A DNA stretch of 34,812 nucleotides from CAYVQZ01 sp964453435 (GCA_964453435.1 CAYVQZ010000055.1:1-34812); one strand, 5' to 3'; shown: positions 5,718 to 14,056, counted from the stretch's first letter. Notes: generated by a model from the sequence alone, not told the origin. Translations and numbers: made by a program.

Positions 5718-8276
5718 CTATATCTCGAAACTCCATTTTCTGTGAGGCGGAGCTGCGATTAGTTTCGAGTTCGACGCGATGGCATACGGATACGCGAAGG
5801 CTTCGGCGTCGCGGCGGATTTCCTCCGGCGGCTGGTCGCCGCTGTAGGGCGCGAGCATCAGCGAAAAGCTTTCGGAACGCCCGTTATACGAGGGCGCGTA
5901 CGGGTCGAGCTGGTCGGCCATCTTGAGCGAGATATACCTGCCGAAGCCGGTGTATCGGGTCCCGTAGTGCAGTTGTTTGCCGTGGTAGCTTCCAAAGGGG
6001 TTCATGAACACGCGGTCGCCGTCGGCGGTCGCGCGCAGACGCATCGGACAGAATGCGAAAGAGCATACGGTGTCGGCCGTCTGCGCCACGAGCAGCCCTT
6101 TCTCTCCGTCCGACAACGCCACCCATGCGTGCGTGACATGGTTGTTGAATGAATCGATTTCGATGTTCTTCGAGAACTCGGCGTAATTCAGGTCGTAGCT
6201 GCTGATATGGTCGCAGTAGTTGTGTTTCCACACGCGAAGCGGCCTGCCCTTTTTGCCGAACAGCGCCGGTCTGATTTCGCACGGCATCACCTCGCGCCAG
6301 TTGTTGTCATAATCGCGCTCGAGCCGTTGCGCGCGCTTCTTGTTGTAATTGCGGGACCTTGTCGCCGGATAGACCACCCGTGTCGTGAGGTACAGATACG
6401 GCAAGCCGGAGGCGAGCAGGAACTCGCGCTCGATGAAGACTCTCCTTTCGCCATTGGCCTCGAACGGAATTTCCGTCGACAATTTCTCGAAAGCGACAAG
6501 CCCGTTGCCGAGCATGGCCGATTCGACGACCCTCCACCTCGGGGCCTCCTCGACACGGTCATCGTAATTGACTGCGCTCCGCAACAGAATTCTGTCGGCC
6601 AATTCAATTCCCTCGCATGCGAAACCCACCGGGTGCATCAGCCCATCGAACCGGAGCGTGATAAACTCATTTTGCAGCACACCGGCGGCCGCCGATGCGG
6701 GTTTTTCTATGTAGAAGTTCTCCGGCGGCGGTTCGGAGAGGTCGATTCGAAGGCTCTTTCTCTGGCCGGCTTCCATATTTTCAATGAAAAGAACTTCGGC
6801 TCCGCCGTCGGCATCTTCACACGTGAGACACCGTGTGGCGCGCGGGCGTTCCGTTTCCCCCTCGAGCAAACGGAGACCGGCCACTTGCGAGGCGGGAATC
6901 GAAAGTGGAACCCGCACGAGCGCCCGCGACGGCTGGCCGGTATACTGAATGGCTTCCGTGGAGACTCCGCGAACGTAGTCGAGCAGCGCAAAATCGATGA
7001 CGCTGCCCGCCGTTTCGGCTCCGGAACCGCAGGCGGCGTCGGCGACGATGTCGTATGCGCGCGCAATTCGGCCGACCGAGTCCCGCACGAGGTCGGCTCC
7101 TCCCTTCAGGCGGGTCACATTCATCACGGGCGACGCGAGGCCAAAGTGCGTGGTCGAAAAAGTCTTCAGACGCAGTTCATACGAATCCGCAATCAATTCC
7201 TCGGCTTCGTTCCGCGCTTGCTTCGATTTCACCAGTTCCATCAGCCGCCGGGTCTGGAGTTCCAGAATTCGCGAGCGTTCGATTCCGGTCCAGATTTGAT
7301 GGTTCGACCATTTCTCCGCCCAGCTCGACAGGCCGTCGAAGCTGCCGTCGGCGGTATCCTGCCCGATGGTGATGGTTCCTGCGGGCGCGTGCGAACTCAC
7401 ATATTCGCCGGGGGTCGCAAACGTCACGAAATCGAGGCCGCGAATGCTCTCAATCAGTCCCTGGATGCCGCGGGCCGCCGCAAACACCTTGTTGATTACC
7501 GGCCAGTTGTATCCGTACCAGTAATCGTCATCGGCGTCGGCGTCTATCAGCAGCAGCAGGTCCCTCGGCTCCGCCATCGCGAGCTGCTTCCGCCTCAATC
7601 GGTTCAGCCAGTGCTTGAGCGAAATATTGTCCGCAATGTCGCCGTGATTGTACGCGGGCACAAGCGTCATGGTTTCATCGATTCCGGGGTAGGTCAGCGT
7701 CAGCGGATTGTAGCGCTGCTCCAAAGGGAGCGGCTTCACAAAATTGCTGAATGCGTTGAACGGTACGGCGCTATAGAAAAGGCTAACGCTCTCGATCCCA
7801 TGCGCCGGATACATCTTCAAATGTATGGGGGCATACATCATTTCCTGCGGGCGAACCATCGCGCCGAAGCGTTCGAACAAGTCTTTCAGGCCGGAACCGT
7901 TGCTGTTCGTGATTGCGCGACCGACCGCGTCGTCGAATTCCCTGGCGGTATGCGCGCTGATGATTCCGTTGTTATATGACATGACCTGGATTTCGTCTCT
8001 TCCGTCGGCGACACGGCGCCGCAGCGATTCGATGATGTCGGGACAGTGCTCGGGCATGATTTTTTCGAGGGAAAAATAATTCTCGATGTCCCACGTGCCG
8101 CGGGCCGGCACTCCCTCCGCGTTGAACCGGTCGAGCGCTTCAATGATGCGACGTATGATTCGAATGTCTTTCCCGAACCCGAGTTCGTCCGGCGTATCGC
8201 CCCGATAGGAGTGATAGAAGTTCGTATGGAATCTGAACGCAACGTGGATTCTTGCCTGGTCTCCGCGTGCCGACAT
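5718..8276 (-). CDS. large glycoside hydrolase-like protein (GH38/GH57-type)
   Basis: An 852-residue protein that I place only tentatively. The N-terminal third looks like the (beta/alpha)7 barrel of alpha-mannosidase-type (GH38) or GH57 enzymes: a hydrophobic strand ending HVAFRFHTNFYHS, then RGTWDIENYFS, EIQVMSYNNGIISAHT, and LLLLIDADADDDYW. A helical linker follows (ELQTRRLMELVKSKQ, then STTHFGLASP), as in GH38. The C-terminal half is beta-rich and would be the sandwich domain. It has no clear signal peptide, so it is probably cytoplasmic. The ATG at 8276 is chosen over 8315 because GGAGGA lies about 9 bases upstream. No obvious inactivating lesion. It lies directly after the porB/XRE scar on the same strand and may use the promoter at 8795-8823. 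Catalytic residues could not be assigned by eye. Confidence 0.7.
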   Translation of the reverse strand: MSARGDQARIHVAFRFHTNFYHSYRGDTPDELGFGKDIRIIRRIIEALDRFNAEGVPARGTWDIENYFSLEKIMPEHCPDIIESLRRRVADGRDEIQVMSYNNGIISAHTAREFDDAVGRAITNSNGSGLKDLFERFGAMVRPQEMMYAPIHLKMYPAHGIESVSLFYSAVPFNAFSNFVKPLPLEQRYNPLTLTYPGIDETMTLVPAYNHGDIADNISLKHWLNRLRRKQLAMAEPRDLLLLIDADADDDYWYGYNWPVINKVFAAARGIQGLIESIRGLDFVTFATPGEYVSSHAPAGTITIGQDTADGSFDGLSSWAEKWSNHQIWTGIERSRILELQTRRLMELVKSKQARNEAEELIADSYELRLKTFSTTHFGLASPVMNVTRLKGGADLVRDSVGRIARAYDIVADAACGSGAETAGSVIDFALLDYVRGVSTEAIQYTGQPSRALVRVPLSIPASQVAGLRLLEGETERPRATRCLTCEDADGGAEVLFIENMEAGQRKSLRIDLSEPPPENFYIEKPASAAAGVLQNEFITLRFDGLMHPVGFACEGIELADRILLRSAVNYDDRVEEAPRWRVVESAMLGNGLVAFEKLSTEIPFEANGERRVFIEREFLLASGLPYLYLTTRVVYPATRSRNYNKKRAQRLERDYDNNWREVMPCEIRPALFGKKGRPLRVWKHNYCDHISSYDLNYAEFSKNIEIDSFNNHVTHAWVALSDGEKGLLVAQTADTVCSFAFCPMRLRATADGDRVFMNPFGSYHGKQLHYGTRYTGFGRYISLKMADQLDPYAPSYNGRSESFSLMLAPYSGDQPPEEIRRDAEAFAYPYAIASNSKLIAAPPHRKWSFEI

Positions 8277-8357
8277 CGGTGGTTTTCCTCCGGTTGTGAA
8301 AGGCAGCGTCCGCAAACCCTTCAGGATTTTCCGAACTCGAATTTCTCGAGCATGGCC

Positions 8358-8661
8358 TTATGCAGGGAGGCGCTCCCAGTCGCAGTCTATCCGAGCCTGA
8401 ATCTCCTCGATGTCGAGTTCCGTCACATGAGAGAATCGTCCCTGCAGCGAGAGATACTGGGAGACGGGCCTGCCCTCGGGCTCGATATTTATCACGTAGT
8501 CCTCGCCGTCGAACACCTCGTATATCGGAAACACCTTACAATGTGTCGCGAGTCTCGAACGCCGCACGGAAGACGGGCACTTTCAGTGCGGAGCAGGGAA
8601 ACGGCCCGGCTATCACCGACCAGCAACACCCCGGTATAACGACGATGGCGCGAGGCTCTCC
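8358..8661 (-). pseudogene. porB: porB remnant (pyruvate:ferredoxin oxidoreductase beta subunit), two pieces
   Basis: Two parts of a PorB-type thiamine-pyrophosphate subunit survive in different frames. The piece at 8661-8536 reads AIVVIPGCCWSVIAGPFPCS then ALKVPVFRAAFET before a stop; this matches the N-terminal region of PorB (VVVxPACCWSxIxGPxPYSAL, HTAFET). The piece at 8567-8358 reads KVFPIYEVFDGEDYVIN, RPVSQYLSLQGRF and SHVTELDIEEIQARID, which matches the extreme C-terminus of PorB. The middle, including most of the TPP-binding core, is missing, so an internal deletion of several hundred bases and a frame change have occurred. The gene cannot be functional. No porA, porG or porD is present in the window. 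Confidence 0.75.
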
Positions 8662-8758
8662 CGGCGACCTCCCGCAGTGAAAGCTTCTTTGCTTCCCTGA
8701 TTGTCCTGATCTTCGCGCCGAGTCCGAGCTCCTTCACGTCCGGATTCTTCTCAGGCAT
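8660..8758 (-). pseudogene. 5' fragment of an XRE-family regulator gene
   Basis: The frame starts with an ATG at 8758 and encodes about 33 residues of an XRE helix-turn-helix: ELGLGAKIRTIREAKKLSLR followed by EVAGR. This is the usual start of XRE/cupin regulators (first two helices). The recognition helix is not present: the sequence breaks at about 8660, where a porB piece begins in another frame. The continuing frame (to 8492) has no family character. The gene is truncated by the deletion that also removed most of porB. Its promoter at 8795-8823 looks intact. Confidence 0.65.
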
Positions 8759-8794
8759 ATACCTTGCCCCCCCTTGCCGTTGTCTGCGGATGCC

Positions 8795-8823
8795 ATTATA
8801 GCATCGGCAAATCGCTCCATCAA
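8795..8823 (-). promoter_or_regulatory. sigma70-like promoter, minus strand
   Basis: On the minus strand TTGATG (8823-8818) and TATAAT (8800-8795) are 17 bp apart. The -10 is perfect and the -35 matches in four positions. It was presumably the promoter of the truncated XRE gene and now reads through the scar towards the glycoside hydrolase gene. Confidence 0.6.
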
Positions 8824-8910
8824 GAAACGCTCCGGCCAGCGACAGTCACCGATTTCTTGCGTCTGCCCGGCCCTTCGGTTCGGCTGCGCCTTGCGGTTGC
8901 GCCTTGCGGC

Positions 8911-8939
8911 TTGACTCCTGCAAGCGCTTCTGTTACATT
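8911..8939 (+). promoter_or_regulatory. sigma70-like promoter for the glycosyltransferase gene
   Basis: TTGACT (8911-8916) and TACATT (8934-8939) are 17 bp apart, about 55 bases before the GTG start. A 13-bp tandem duplication (TGCGCCTTGCGGT / TGCGCCTTGCGGC) lies immediately upstream at about 8885-8910. Confidence 0.5.
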
Positions 8940-8992
8940 GCCTTCGGAAAACGACACGGACTCATGAAAAGGACTCTGACCCCAAAAACTTG

Positions 8993-10600
8993 GTGAGCGA
9001 CACACACCCAAAACCGGACCTGCGAGCCCGCGTATTGCTGCTGGGCCTGCTGCTGCTCGCCGTCGCGCTTCGAGTCGCTATCGCGTCGAGCGACATATCG
9101 ACGCTTACCACCAGGACGCTCTCCGACGATTCGTTCTACTATTTCCAGATTGCAAAGAACGCCGCTGCGGGCAACGGTGTCACGTTCGACGGCGTGGAAC
9201 CGACCAACGGGTTTCATCCGCTCTGGTTCGCGCTGCTCCTGCCGGTCTACCTCGTCTTCGGCGGCAGCCTGACCGCTCCCATCCATGCCGCCCTCATCCT
9301 CGAGGGACTGCTGGATGTCGGCGCGGGCCTGCTGCTTTACTCGCTCGTCCGTTCTCTCACGAAAAGCCGTCTCGGCGCTTTCCTCGCCGCCGGAGTCTAT
9401 CTTCTGAACCCGAGCGTGATTTTCCATTCCGTCAATGGCCTCGAGACAGGCGTCAACCTGTTCTGTTTCACCCTCTATTTCCGGCACTACCTGCGGATGC
9501 TGGATGCGGAGGAATTTTCGGCGAAAAACCTGCTGATTCTGGGGTTGCTGTCGGGACTGCTCATGCTTGCGCGCACCGACAATTTTATCGTCGTGGGCGT
9601 GGTGTACGCCCACCTGCTTTTCGTCCGAAAAATGATGAAAAGGCCGGCTCCCGTGGCGGCCTCGGCGGCGCTGTGCGCGGTCGTCATCATGCCATGGGTT
9701 CTGTGGAACCTGTTCACGTTCGGCTCCGTTTTGCAGTCCAGCGGCGGCGCCTACAGCATCGTCACCCGTGGCAACTTGCGCGCAGCCGGCGTGACGGACT
9801 TTCAAATATTCATGACTTCCTTGTCGAACACGGTCAGGCTTCTCGTGTGGACCATCCCGGTCGACGTGTTCGGCTGGGGCAAGATACTGGGGATTACGGC
9901 GGGCCTCGGAGCGGGCATGCTGCTGAGCGACGACGACAGAACCCGCCGCGCATGGGCCGCGGCGCGAATGGCGTGCGTGCCGCTCGTCTCTTTCCTCGCG
10001 CTCGCGCTCGCGCATTCGCTCCTCAGGGGCACGGTCAAGTCGTGGTATTTCATGCCCGCCGCCGCTCTCTGCGCCATGTTTCTCGGAATTTTTTGCAGCC
10101 CCTATGAGCTGTCCGCGTTCACATCCCGCTGGCGCTCGCGCGTCGTCGGCGCGGTTCTCGTCGTCATAGTTCTGAGCGGTTACGCGCTCAATGGGTGGAC
10201 CGGCTGGAAGAAGGGCATGTATTCGTGGCAGACCGAACAACTGATGGCGGCTGAATGGCTGAGGAAACACGTTGACGCCGAAACGCCGGTCGGCAGCTTC
10301 AATGCGGGCATCGTCGGATACATGAGCGAGCGGAACGTCATCAACCTCGACGGCCTCGTCAACAATTCCGTCGCGCCCTACCTCCGCGAGCGGCGCCTCT
10401 GGGAATACATCCGCGCGCGCGGCATCGAATATCTGGTGGATTCCGATTACTCGATACTGAAGGATTACCGCGATTTCTATGGGCCGGACTGGAAACCGGG
10501 TGAGAATATACTCCGAGTCGCCACAATCGACGACCCGCGGGTCTCGTGGGCGGGCGCAGACGTCGGCGTGTACCGGGTGCTGCCTTCCGGGCTTCAGTAG
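8993..10600 (+). CDS. multi-spanning membrane glycosyltransferase (GT39/GT83, PMT-like)
   Basis: A polytopic protein of about 535 residues with roughly 11 hydrophobic segments. The first helix is followed by a loop with an acidic pair, LSDDSFYYFQIAKNAAAG (Asp45-Asp46 from the GTG start), and GVEPTNGFHPLW. This is the hallmark of GT-C glycosyltransferases such as ArnT and protein-mannosyltransferase relatives, in which this loop binds the polyprenyl-phosphate sugar donor. VNGLETGVN and LMLARTDN also recur in this group. The C-terminal 130 residues form a soluble domain. It would transfer a sugar from an undecaprenyl-phosphate carrier on the periplasmic face; the acceptor is unknown. The start is uncertain: TTG at 8990 and GTG at 8993 are adjacent and neither has a strong SD. 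It overlaps the convergent gene at 10594 by 7 bases. Confidence 0.8.
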   Translation: MSDTHPKPDLRARVLLLGLLLLAVALRVAIASSDISTLTTRTLSDDSFYYFQIAKNAAAGNGVTFDGVEPTNGFHPLWFALLLPVYLVFGGSLTAPIHAALILEGLLDVGAGLLLYSLVRSLTKSRLGAFLAAGVYLLNPSVIFHSVNGLETGVNLFCFTLYFRHYLRMLDAEEFSAKNLLILGLLSGLLMLARTDNFIVVGVVYAHLLFVRKMMKRPAPVAASAALCAVVIMPWVLWNLFTFGSVLQSSGGAYSIVTRGNLRAAGVTDFQIFMTSLSNTVRLLVWTIPVDVFGWGKILGITAGLGAGMLLSDDDRTRRAWAAARMACVPLVSFLALALAHSLLRGTVKSWYFMPAAALCAMFLGIFCSPYELSAFTSRWRSRVVGAVLVVIVLSGYALNGWTGWKKGMYSWQTEQLMAAEWLRKHVDAETPVGSFNAGIVGYMSERNVINLDGLVNNSVAPYLRERRLWEYIRARGIEYLVDSDYSILKDYRDFYGPDWKPGENILRVATIDDPRVSWAGADVGVYRVLPSGLQ

Positions 10601-11238
10601 ATTTCCGTCGTCACCTCTCCGCTGCGAAATCTACCTTCAGTCAGCGTCTTCTGCGTGTCCTTCTCAACGACATACACCGTGCAATGTGTTGTCCCGAACC
10701 GTTTCTGAAACGTCGTCGTTATGGCCTTTGTCAACAGCCGCCACTCATCATCGCTGCCGTACGCTCGCCGGTCGTATTTCACGTATATCATCATCAAGCT
10801 CCGGTGCTTAATCGTGATGCCTGAGACGAAGTCGGGAAAACGCTGGTTCAGAAAGGTCGTTATCTGCCGCGCGAATTCCCGTTCCTCGCTGGTCTCCGCA
10901 TTGATGACGCCCGGCGAGAGCGTGACGATTCCCGAGTGCGACAGCGCCTTTATGTCGGGCTGCTCCGAAACGCTCAGATCGAGCATGACCAGGTATGTGG
11001 CAATGCCCGCGACGACGGAAACGGAAGCTGCAAGGGACAGCGCGTTCCGAATGACCCTTCGCGTTTCGTACTGTTTCGCTTTCTGTCTCTTCTTCGCGAC
11101 CCGCGCGCTTTCAATCAGGATGGGACGCAGCCCCGAGTCGCGCAGCCGCCGGTCGGCCTCCGTCTTGTCTCGCGCCTTGAAAACCTTCTTCCGCACTTCA
11201 CCGGTCGCGGTGACGGCCTCGAAGTAGTAGTACGGCAT
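10594..11238 (-). CDS. single-pass membrane protein with GspF/PilC-like N-terminal domain
   Basis: A 214-residue protein. Residues 1-47 (MPYYYFEAVTATGEVRKKVF, then a helix with DKTEADRRLRDSG and LRPILIES) have the fold signature of the short N-terminal domain of type II secretion/type IV pilus GspF/PilC proteins: a strand with Y.A....G, then an A-rich helix and LR..G..P. After it comes a basic stretch, one hydrophobic helix (about residues 70-90) and a C-terminal domain that I do not recognise (FARQITTFLNQRFPDFVSG, then KYDRRAYGSDDEWRLLTKAI). None of the GspF polytopic membrane domain is present. The start at 11238 is chosen from the domain edge; the frame extends to a GTG at 11427. Function unknown. 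Confidence 0.65.
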   Translation of the reverse strand: MPYYYFEAVTATGEVRKKVFKARDKTEADRRLRDSGLRPILIESARVAKKRQKAKQYETRRVIRNALSLAASVSVVAGIATYLVMLDLSVSEQPDIKALSHSGIVTLSPGVINAETSEEREFARQITTFLNQRFPDFVSGITIKHRSLMMIYVKYDRRAYGSDDEWRLLTKAITTTFQKRFGTTHCTVYVVEKDTQKTLTEGRFRSGEVTTEIY

Positions 11239-11482
11239 CGCCTTGTGCCCTCTTCGAATCGCCGAGGTGACGGGTGTCACTATCTCAATTGCCGCCCCGG
11301 GTATAAAAGGAAGGCGGCAAAATTGGCAAGCGTCAAAGCGCAGTTCTCGGGAATGAATCGTCGGTGAGCGACCGGCCCGCCTGGCCGGCCACTGTGATGA
11401 TTGGCGTCGCTTTTCATTGGCGCTCACGCATCAAGCCATGAAAACACACACCACTTATGAAAGGAACAAATTTCAATTGTTA

Positions 11483-11511
11483 TTGTATCACCCGAACAAA
11501 AAATAGTCAAA
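11483..11511 (-). promoter_or_regulatory. sigma70-like promoter for the GspF-N-like gene
   Basis: On the minus strand TTGACT (11511-11506) and TACAAT (11488-11483) are 17 bp apart. The leader to the ATG at 11238 would be about 235 bases. It contains an inverted repeat CCGGCC-cgcct-GGCCGG near 11371-11388. Confidence 0.6.
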
Positions 11512-11602
11512 ACTGTCAACATGGAATCGCGAATTAACACGGATTGGCTTTTGTTTCCTGGCGACTCGGCGTGAGAAAAAGGATCTTTCGATATTTGACC
11601 AC

Positions 11603-11637
11603 GGGCCTTTCGACAAGCTCAGGACAAACTCATGGCG
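11603..11637. repeat. dispersed 'CCTTTCGACAAGCTCAGGAC' repeat
   Basis: GGGCCTTTCGACAAGCTCAG followed by GACAAACTCATGGCG. On the minus strand it translates to HEFVLSLSKGPW, a phrase known from spurious ORFs across many environmental bacterial genomes; it marks a short, widely dispersed intergenic repeat. Apart from this and two promoters, the 11428-11888 gap holds no supportable gene. Confidence 0.5.
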
Positions 11638-11792
11638 CGAATAGAAAAAGAGATTCTTCGTCGCTTTGCTCCTCAAAATGGCAGAGGGAACGGGTCGGAT
11701 TGTCTTTTAAAGGCTGGAAGGTTGTCGATTCGTTGTGTCATCCGATGAGACTATGACGGTTTCCTTGGCTTCTTTTCGGCGGCGTGGGCACC

Positions 11793-11820
11793 TTGACAGT
11801 CAAACCGGGAAGTATATACT
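11793..11820 (+). promoter_or_regulatory. sigma70-like promoter for the UbiA/DUF362 unit
   Basis: A perfect TTGACA (11793-11798) and TATACT (11815-11820) with a 16-bp spacer, giving a leader of about 60 bases before the TTG start at 11889. Confidence 0.65.
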
Positions 11821-11888
11821 ATAGAATCCTGCGGAGGATATTCAGTAACCCGTTGGCACGGCGAAAGTAATATTGCGGAGGACAACGA

Positions 11889-12818
11889 TTGGAGGTCCGG
11901 GCGGAGAAGGCAAGTGTGGCGCAGTCGCGCTGGCTCGGTCTCATCACCACGATGAGGCCGAAGCAATGGGTCAAAAACCTCATCATTTTCGGAGTCCTCA
12001 TTTTCTCGCTCAACTTGTTCGACTTTGCCCTGCTGTTTCGCACGGTCGTCGCCTTCATCCTGTTCTGCCTGCTCTCCGGCAGCGTCTACATAATCAATGA
12101 TTACGTCGACTTGGAGAACGACCGCGAGCATCCGGTCAAATCGCAGCGCCCGCTCCCGTCGGGAGTGGTCGAACCCGGCTTCGCCCTCAGGGTCGCAATA
12201 CTGCTTTCACTCGTGGGGCTGGCCGGCTCGTTCGCCCTCAGCGTTCCTTTCGGCCTGACGGCCGCGGCGTATTTCTCGCTCGTGATTTCCTACTCGCTCT
12301 ATCTCAAAAATGTTGTTATCCTCGATGTTTTCTCGATTGCGTTCGGCTTCGTGATTCGAGCGCTCGCGGGAGGAATCGTAATCGGCGAAGAGGTCTCGGC
12401 CTGGCTGCTGGTGTGCACCCTGTTTTTGGCGCTGTTTCTCGCGCTCGCGAAGCGGCGGCACGAGCTGTTGCTGCTCGAAGACGGCGCCCACCGACACAGA
12501 AAGGCGCTGGCCGAATACAGCCCCTATTTTCTCGACCAGATGATAGCCGTGGTGACGACTTCGACCGTGCTCTCGTACGCGATGTTCACGGTATCGAGCG
12601 AATCGCTCGAATATCAGCGTTTCCAGACGCATTATCTTATATATACGGTTCCCTTTGTGCTCTACGGAATCTTTCGCTATTTGTATCTCGCATACCACAA
12701 GAAACAGGGCGGAAGCCCGACAACGATTCTGCTGACCGATAAGGCTCTCATGTTCGACATCCTGCTCTGGTTTGTCGCGTGCAGCCTTATCCTGTACAGG
12801 CAATCAGTCATTGGCTGA
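11889..12818 (+). CDS. UbiA-family prenyltransferase (decaprenyl-phosphate phosphoribosyltransferase-like)
   Basis: A 309-residue protein with about eight to nine membrane helices. It carries the first aspartate-rich UbiA motif as NDYVDLENDREHPVKSQRPL (residues 70-89), which binds Mg and the diphosphate of the substrate. The second conserved region is YSLYLKNVVILDVF. The opening RPKQWVKNLIIF and the KSQRPLPSG stretch are typical of the DPPR-synthase branch (Rv3806c-type), which moves phosphoribose from PRPP to polyprenyl phosphate, rather than of quinone-making UbiA. The start is a TTG at 11889, supported by GGAGG 7 bases upstream. It is followed after 17 bases by a DUF362 gene, almost certainly in one operon. 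Product in this organism is inferred, perhaps a lipid-linked pentose for a surface glycan. Confidence 0.85.
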   Translation: MEVRAEKASVAQSRWLGLITTMRPKQWVKNLIIFGVLIFSLNLFDFALLFRTVVAFILFCLLSGSVYIINDYVDLENDREHPVKSQRPLPSGVVEPGFALRVAILLSLVGLAGSFALSVPFGLTAAAYFSLVISYSLYLKNVVILDVFSIAFGFVIRALAGGIVIGEEVSAWLLVCTLFLALFLALAKRRHELLLLEDGAHRHRKALAEYSPYFLDQMIAVVTTSTVLSYAMFTVSSESLEYQRFQTHYLIYTVPFVLYGIFRYLYLAYHKKQGGSPTTILLTDKALMFDILLWFVACSLILYRQSVIG

Positions 12819-12835
12819 AACACGGGAGGTTCAAC

Positions 12836-13972
12836 ATGTGTGCGGTTCGCGTTTCTCCCGAGCCGGAAAAGACCGACGGGGCGGCCTCGGAGCGCTCGAA
12901 GGTGGCCGTGCTGAAGACCTTGCCCGAGACCGTTCTCGACGATTACGGGCGCTTGCTGCGCATGGCGGATTACCAGAGCCATCTTCCGAAGGACAAGGAC
13001 ACCGCGCTCAAGATAAATATCTCGTGGCATGTTTTCTATCCCGCCTGCTCGACCACGCCGTGGCAACTTGACGGCGTCATCAAGGCCATGCTTGATGATG
13101 GGTATAAGAAGGAGCTCATACACGGATGCCACAACCGGACGGTCGTCGTGGACGCGAAAGTGGGCGAAGTGAATAACAAGCACCGCCAGGTCGTCGTGGA
13201 CAAGTATGGCTTGAGAAACGTGCACCTGTACGAGAACGAGAGATGGGTGCGGTACGAGCCGAAAGGCGAGATTCTCGTTCTCAACGACATCTATCCCGAC
13301 GGCATCTATATCCCCGAGCGGTTCATCGGCGAGAACATCATCCACCTGCCGACCGTGAAGACCCACGTGTTCACCACCATGACGGGGGCGATGAAGAACG
13401 CATTCGGCGGATTGCTGCAGGAAAAGCGCCATTGGACCCACAGCGTGATTCATGAAACCCTCGTCGATTTGCTGACCATCCAGAAAGAGATACACTCCGG
13501 CCTCTTTGCGGTCATGGATGGCACGTTCGCAGGCGACGGCCCGGGCCCCCGCTGCATGAGACCCCATGTGAAGGACTACATTCTCGCGAGCGCCGACCAG
13601 GTGGCAATTGACGCAGTCGCCGCCAAAATGATGGGATTCGACCCGATGAGCCTCGATTTCATCAGAATCGCCCACGAAAAAGGGCTGGGCTGCGGGGTCA
13701 TCGAGGAACTGGAAATAGTCGGCGAGGACATATCGGGCATAAACTGGGGTTTCGAGGGGAAGAAGGACACGTTTGCCAGCCGCGGCCAAAAGGCAATCTA
13801 CCACGGGCCGCTCAAGCCACTGGAAAAGCTGCTTCTCAGGACCCCGCTCGTTCCATGGTCGTACATAGCCTCGCGCCTCTACCACGACGGCCTTTGGTAT
13901 CCGCTCGTCGGAAAACGCCGGGTGGAAGAGGCATTGAGCACGCGATGGGGAAAACTGTTTCAAGAATATTAG
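12836..13972 (+). CDS. DUF362 family protein
   Basis: A 378-residue protein of the DUF362 family, recognised by ENIIHLPTVKTHVFTTMTGA and MKNAFGGLL, by MDGTFAGDGPGPR, and by SADQVAIDAVAAKMMGFDP. The ferredoxin domain found at the C-terminus of many DUF362 proteins is absent here, and cysteines are few. The biochemical role of the family is not settled. No signal peptide is visible. ATG at 12836 is chosen over the longer frame (12779) because GGGAGG lies 6 bases upstream and the extension overlaps the UbiA gene. The tight coupling to a lipid-linked-sugar synthase suggests a shared pathway, which is inference only. Confidence 0.85.
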   Translation: MCAVRVSPEPEKTDGAASERSKVAVLKTLPETVLDDYGRLLRMADYQSHLPKDKDTALKINISWHVFYPACSTTPWQLDGVIKAMLDDGYKKELIHGCHNRTVVVDAKVGEVNNKHRQVVVDKYGLRNVHLYENERWVRYEPKGEILVLNDIYPDGIYIPERFIGENIIHLPTVKTHVFTTMTGAMKNAFGGLLQEKRHWTHSVIHETLVDLLTIQKEIHSGLFAVMDGTFAGDGPGPRCMRPHVKDYILASADQVAIDAVAAKMMGFDPMSLDFIRIAHEKGLGCGVIEELEIVGEDISGINWGFEGKKDTFASRGQKAIYHGPLKPLEKLLLRTPLVPWSYIASRLYHDGLWYPLVGKRRVEEALSTRWGKLFQEY

Positions 13973-13987
13973 GCGGGGGCAGACCCG

Positions 13988-14047
13988 TTAGCCCTCTCCT
14001 CTCGACCGGGCGTCAAGAGCCGTAGCGGCAAACGAGCGCCGGGCTAA
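13988..14047. repeat. imperfect inverted repeat, TTAGCCC...GGGCTAA
   Basis: TTAGCCC (13988-13994) and GGGCTAA (14041-14047) flank a GC-rich 46-base segment with further self-complementarity. It lies between the DUF362 stop and the promoter at 14057. It could be a structured transcription end, but no U-tract follows on the plus strand. Confidence 0.3.
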
Positions 14048-14056
14048 AAATTTACG

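Noticed and set aside
6207..7979. 590-codon open frame opposite the glycoside hydrolase
   Set aside because: Overlaps a gene with domain structure; its own translation has no recognisable motif.
8933..10270. 445-codon minus-strand frame opposite the membrane glycosyltransferase
   Set aside because: Highly charged, repetitive shadow of hydrophobic codons; no family match.
11488..11676. 62-codon minus frame containing FVLSLSKG
   Set aside because: A known kind of phantom ORF created by a dispersed repeat; it also spans the promoter of the neighbouring gene.
12677..13963. 428-codon minus-strand frame opposite DUF362
   Set aside because: Shadow of a conserved gene.
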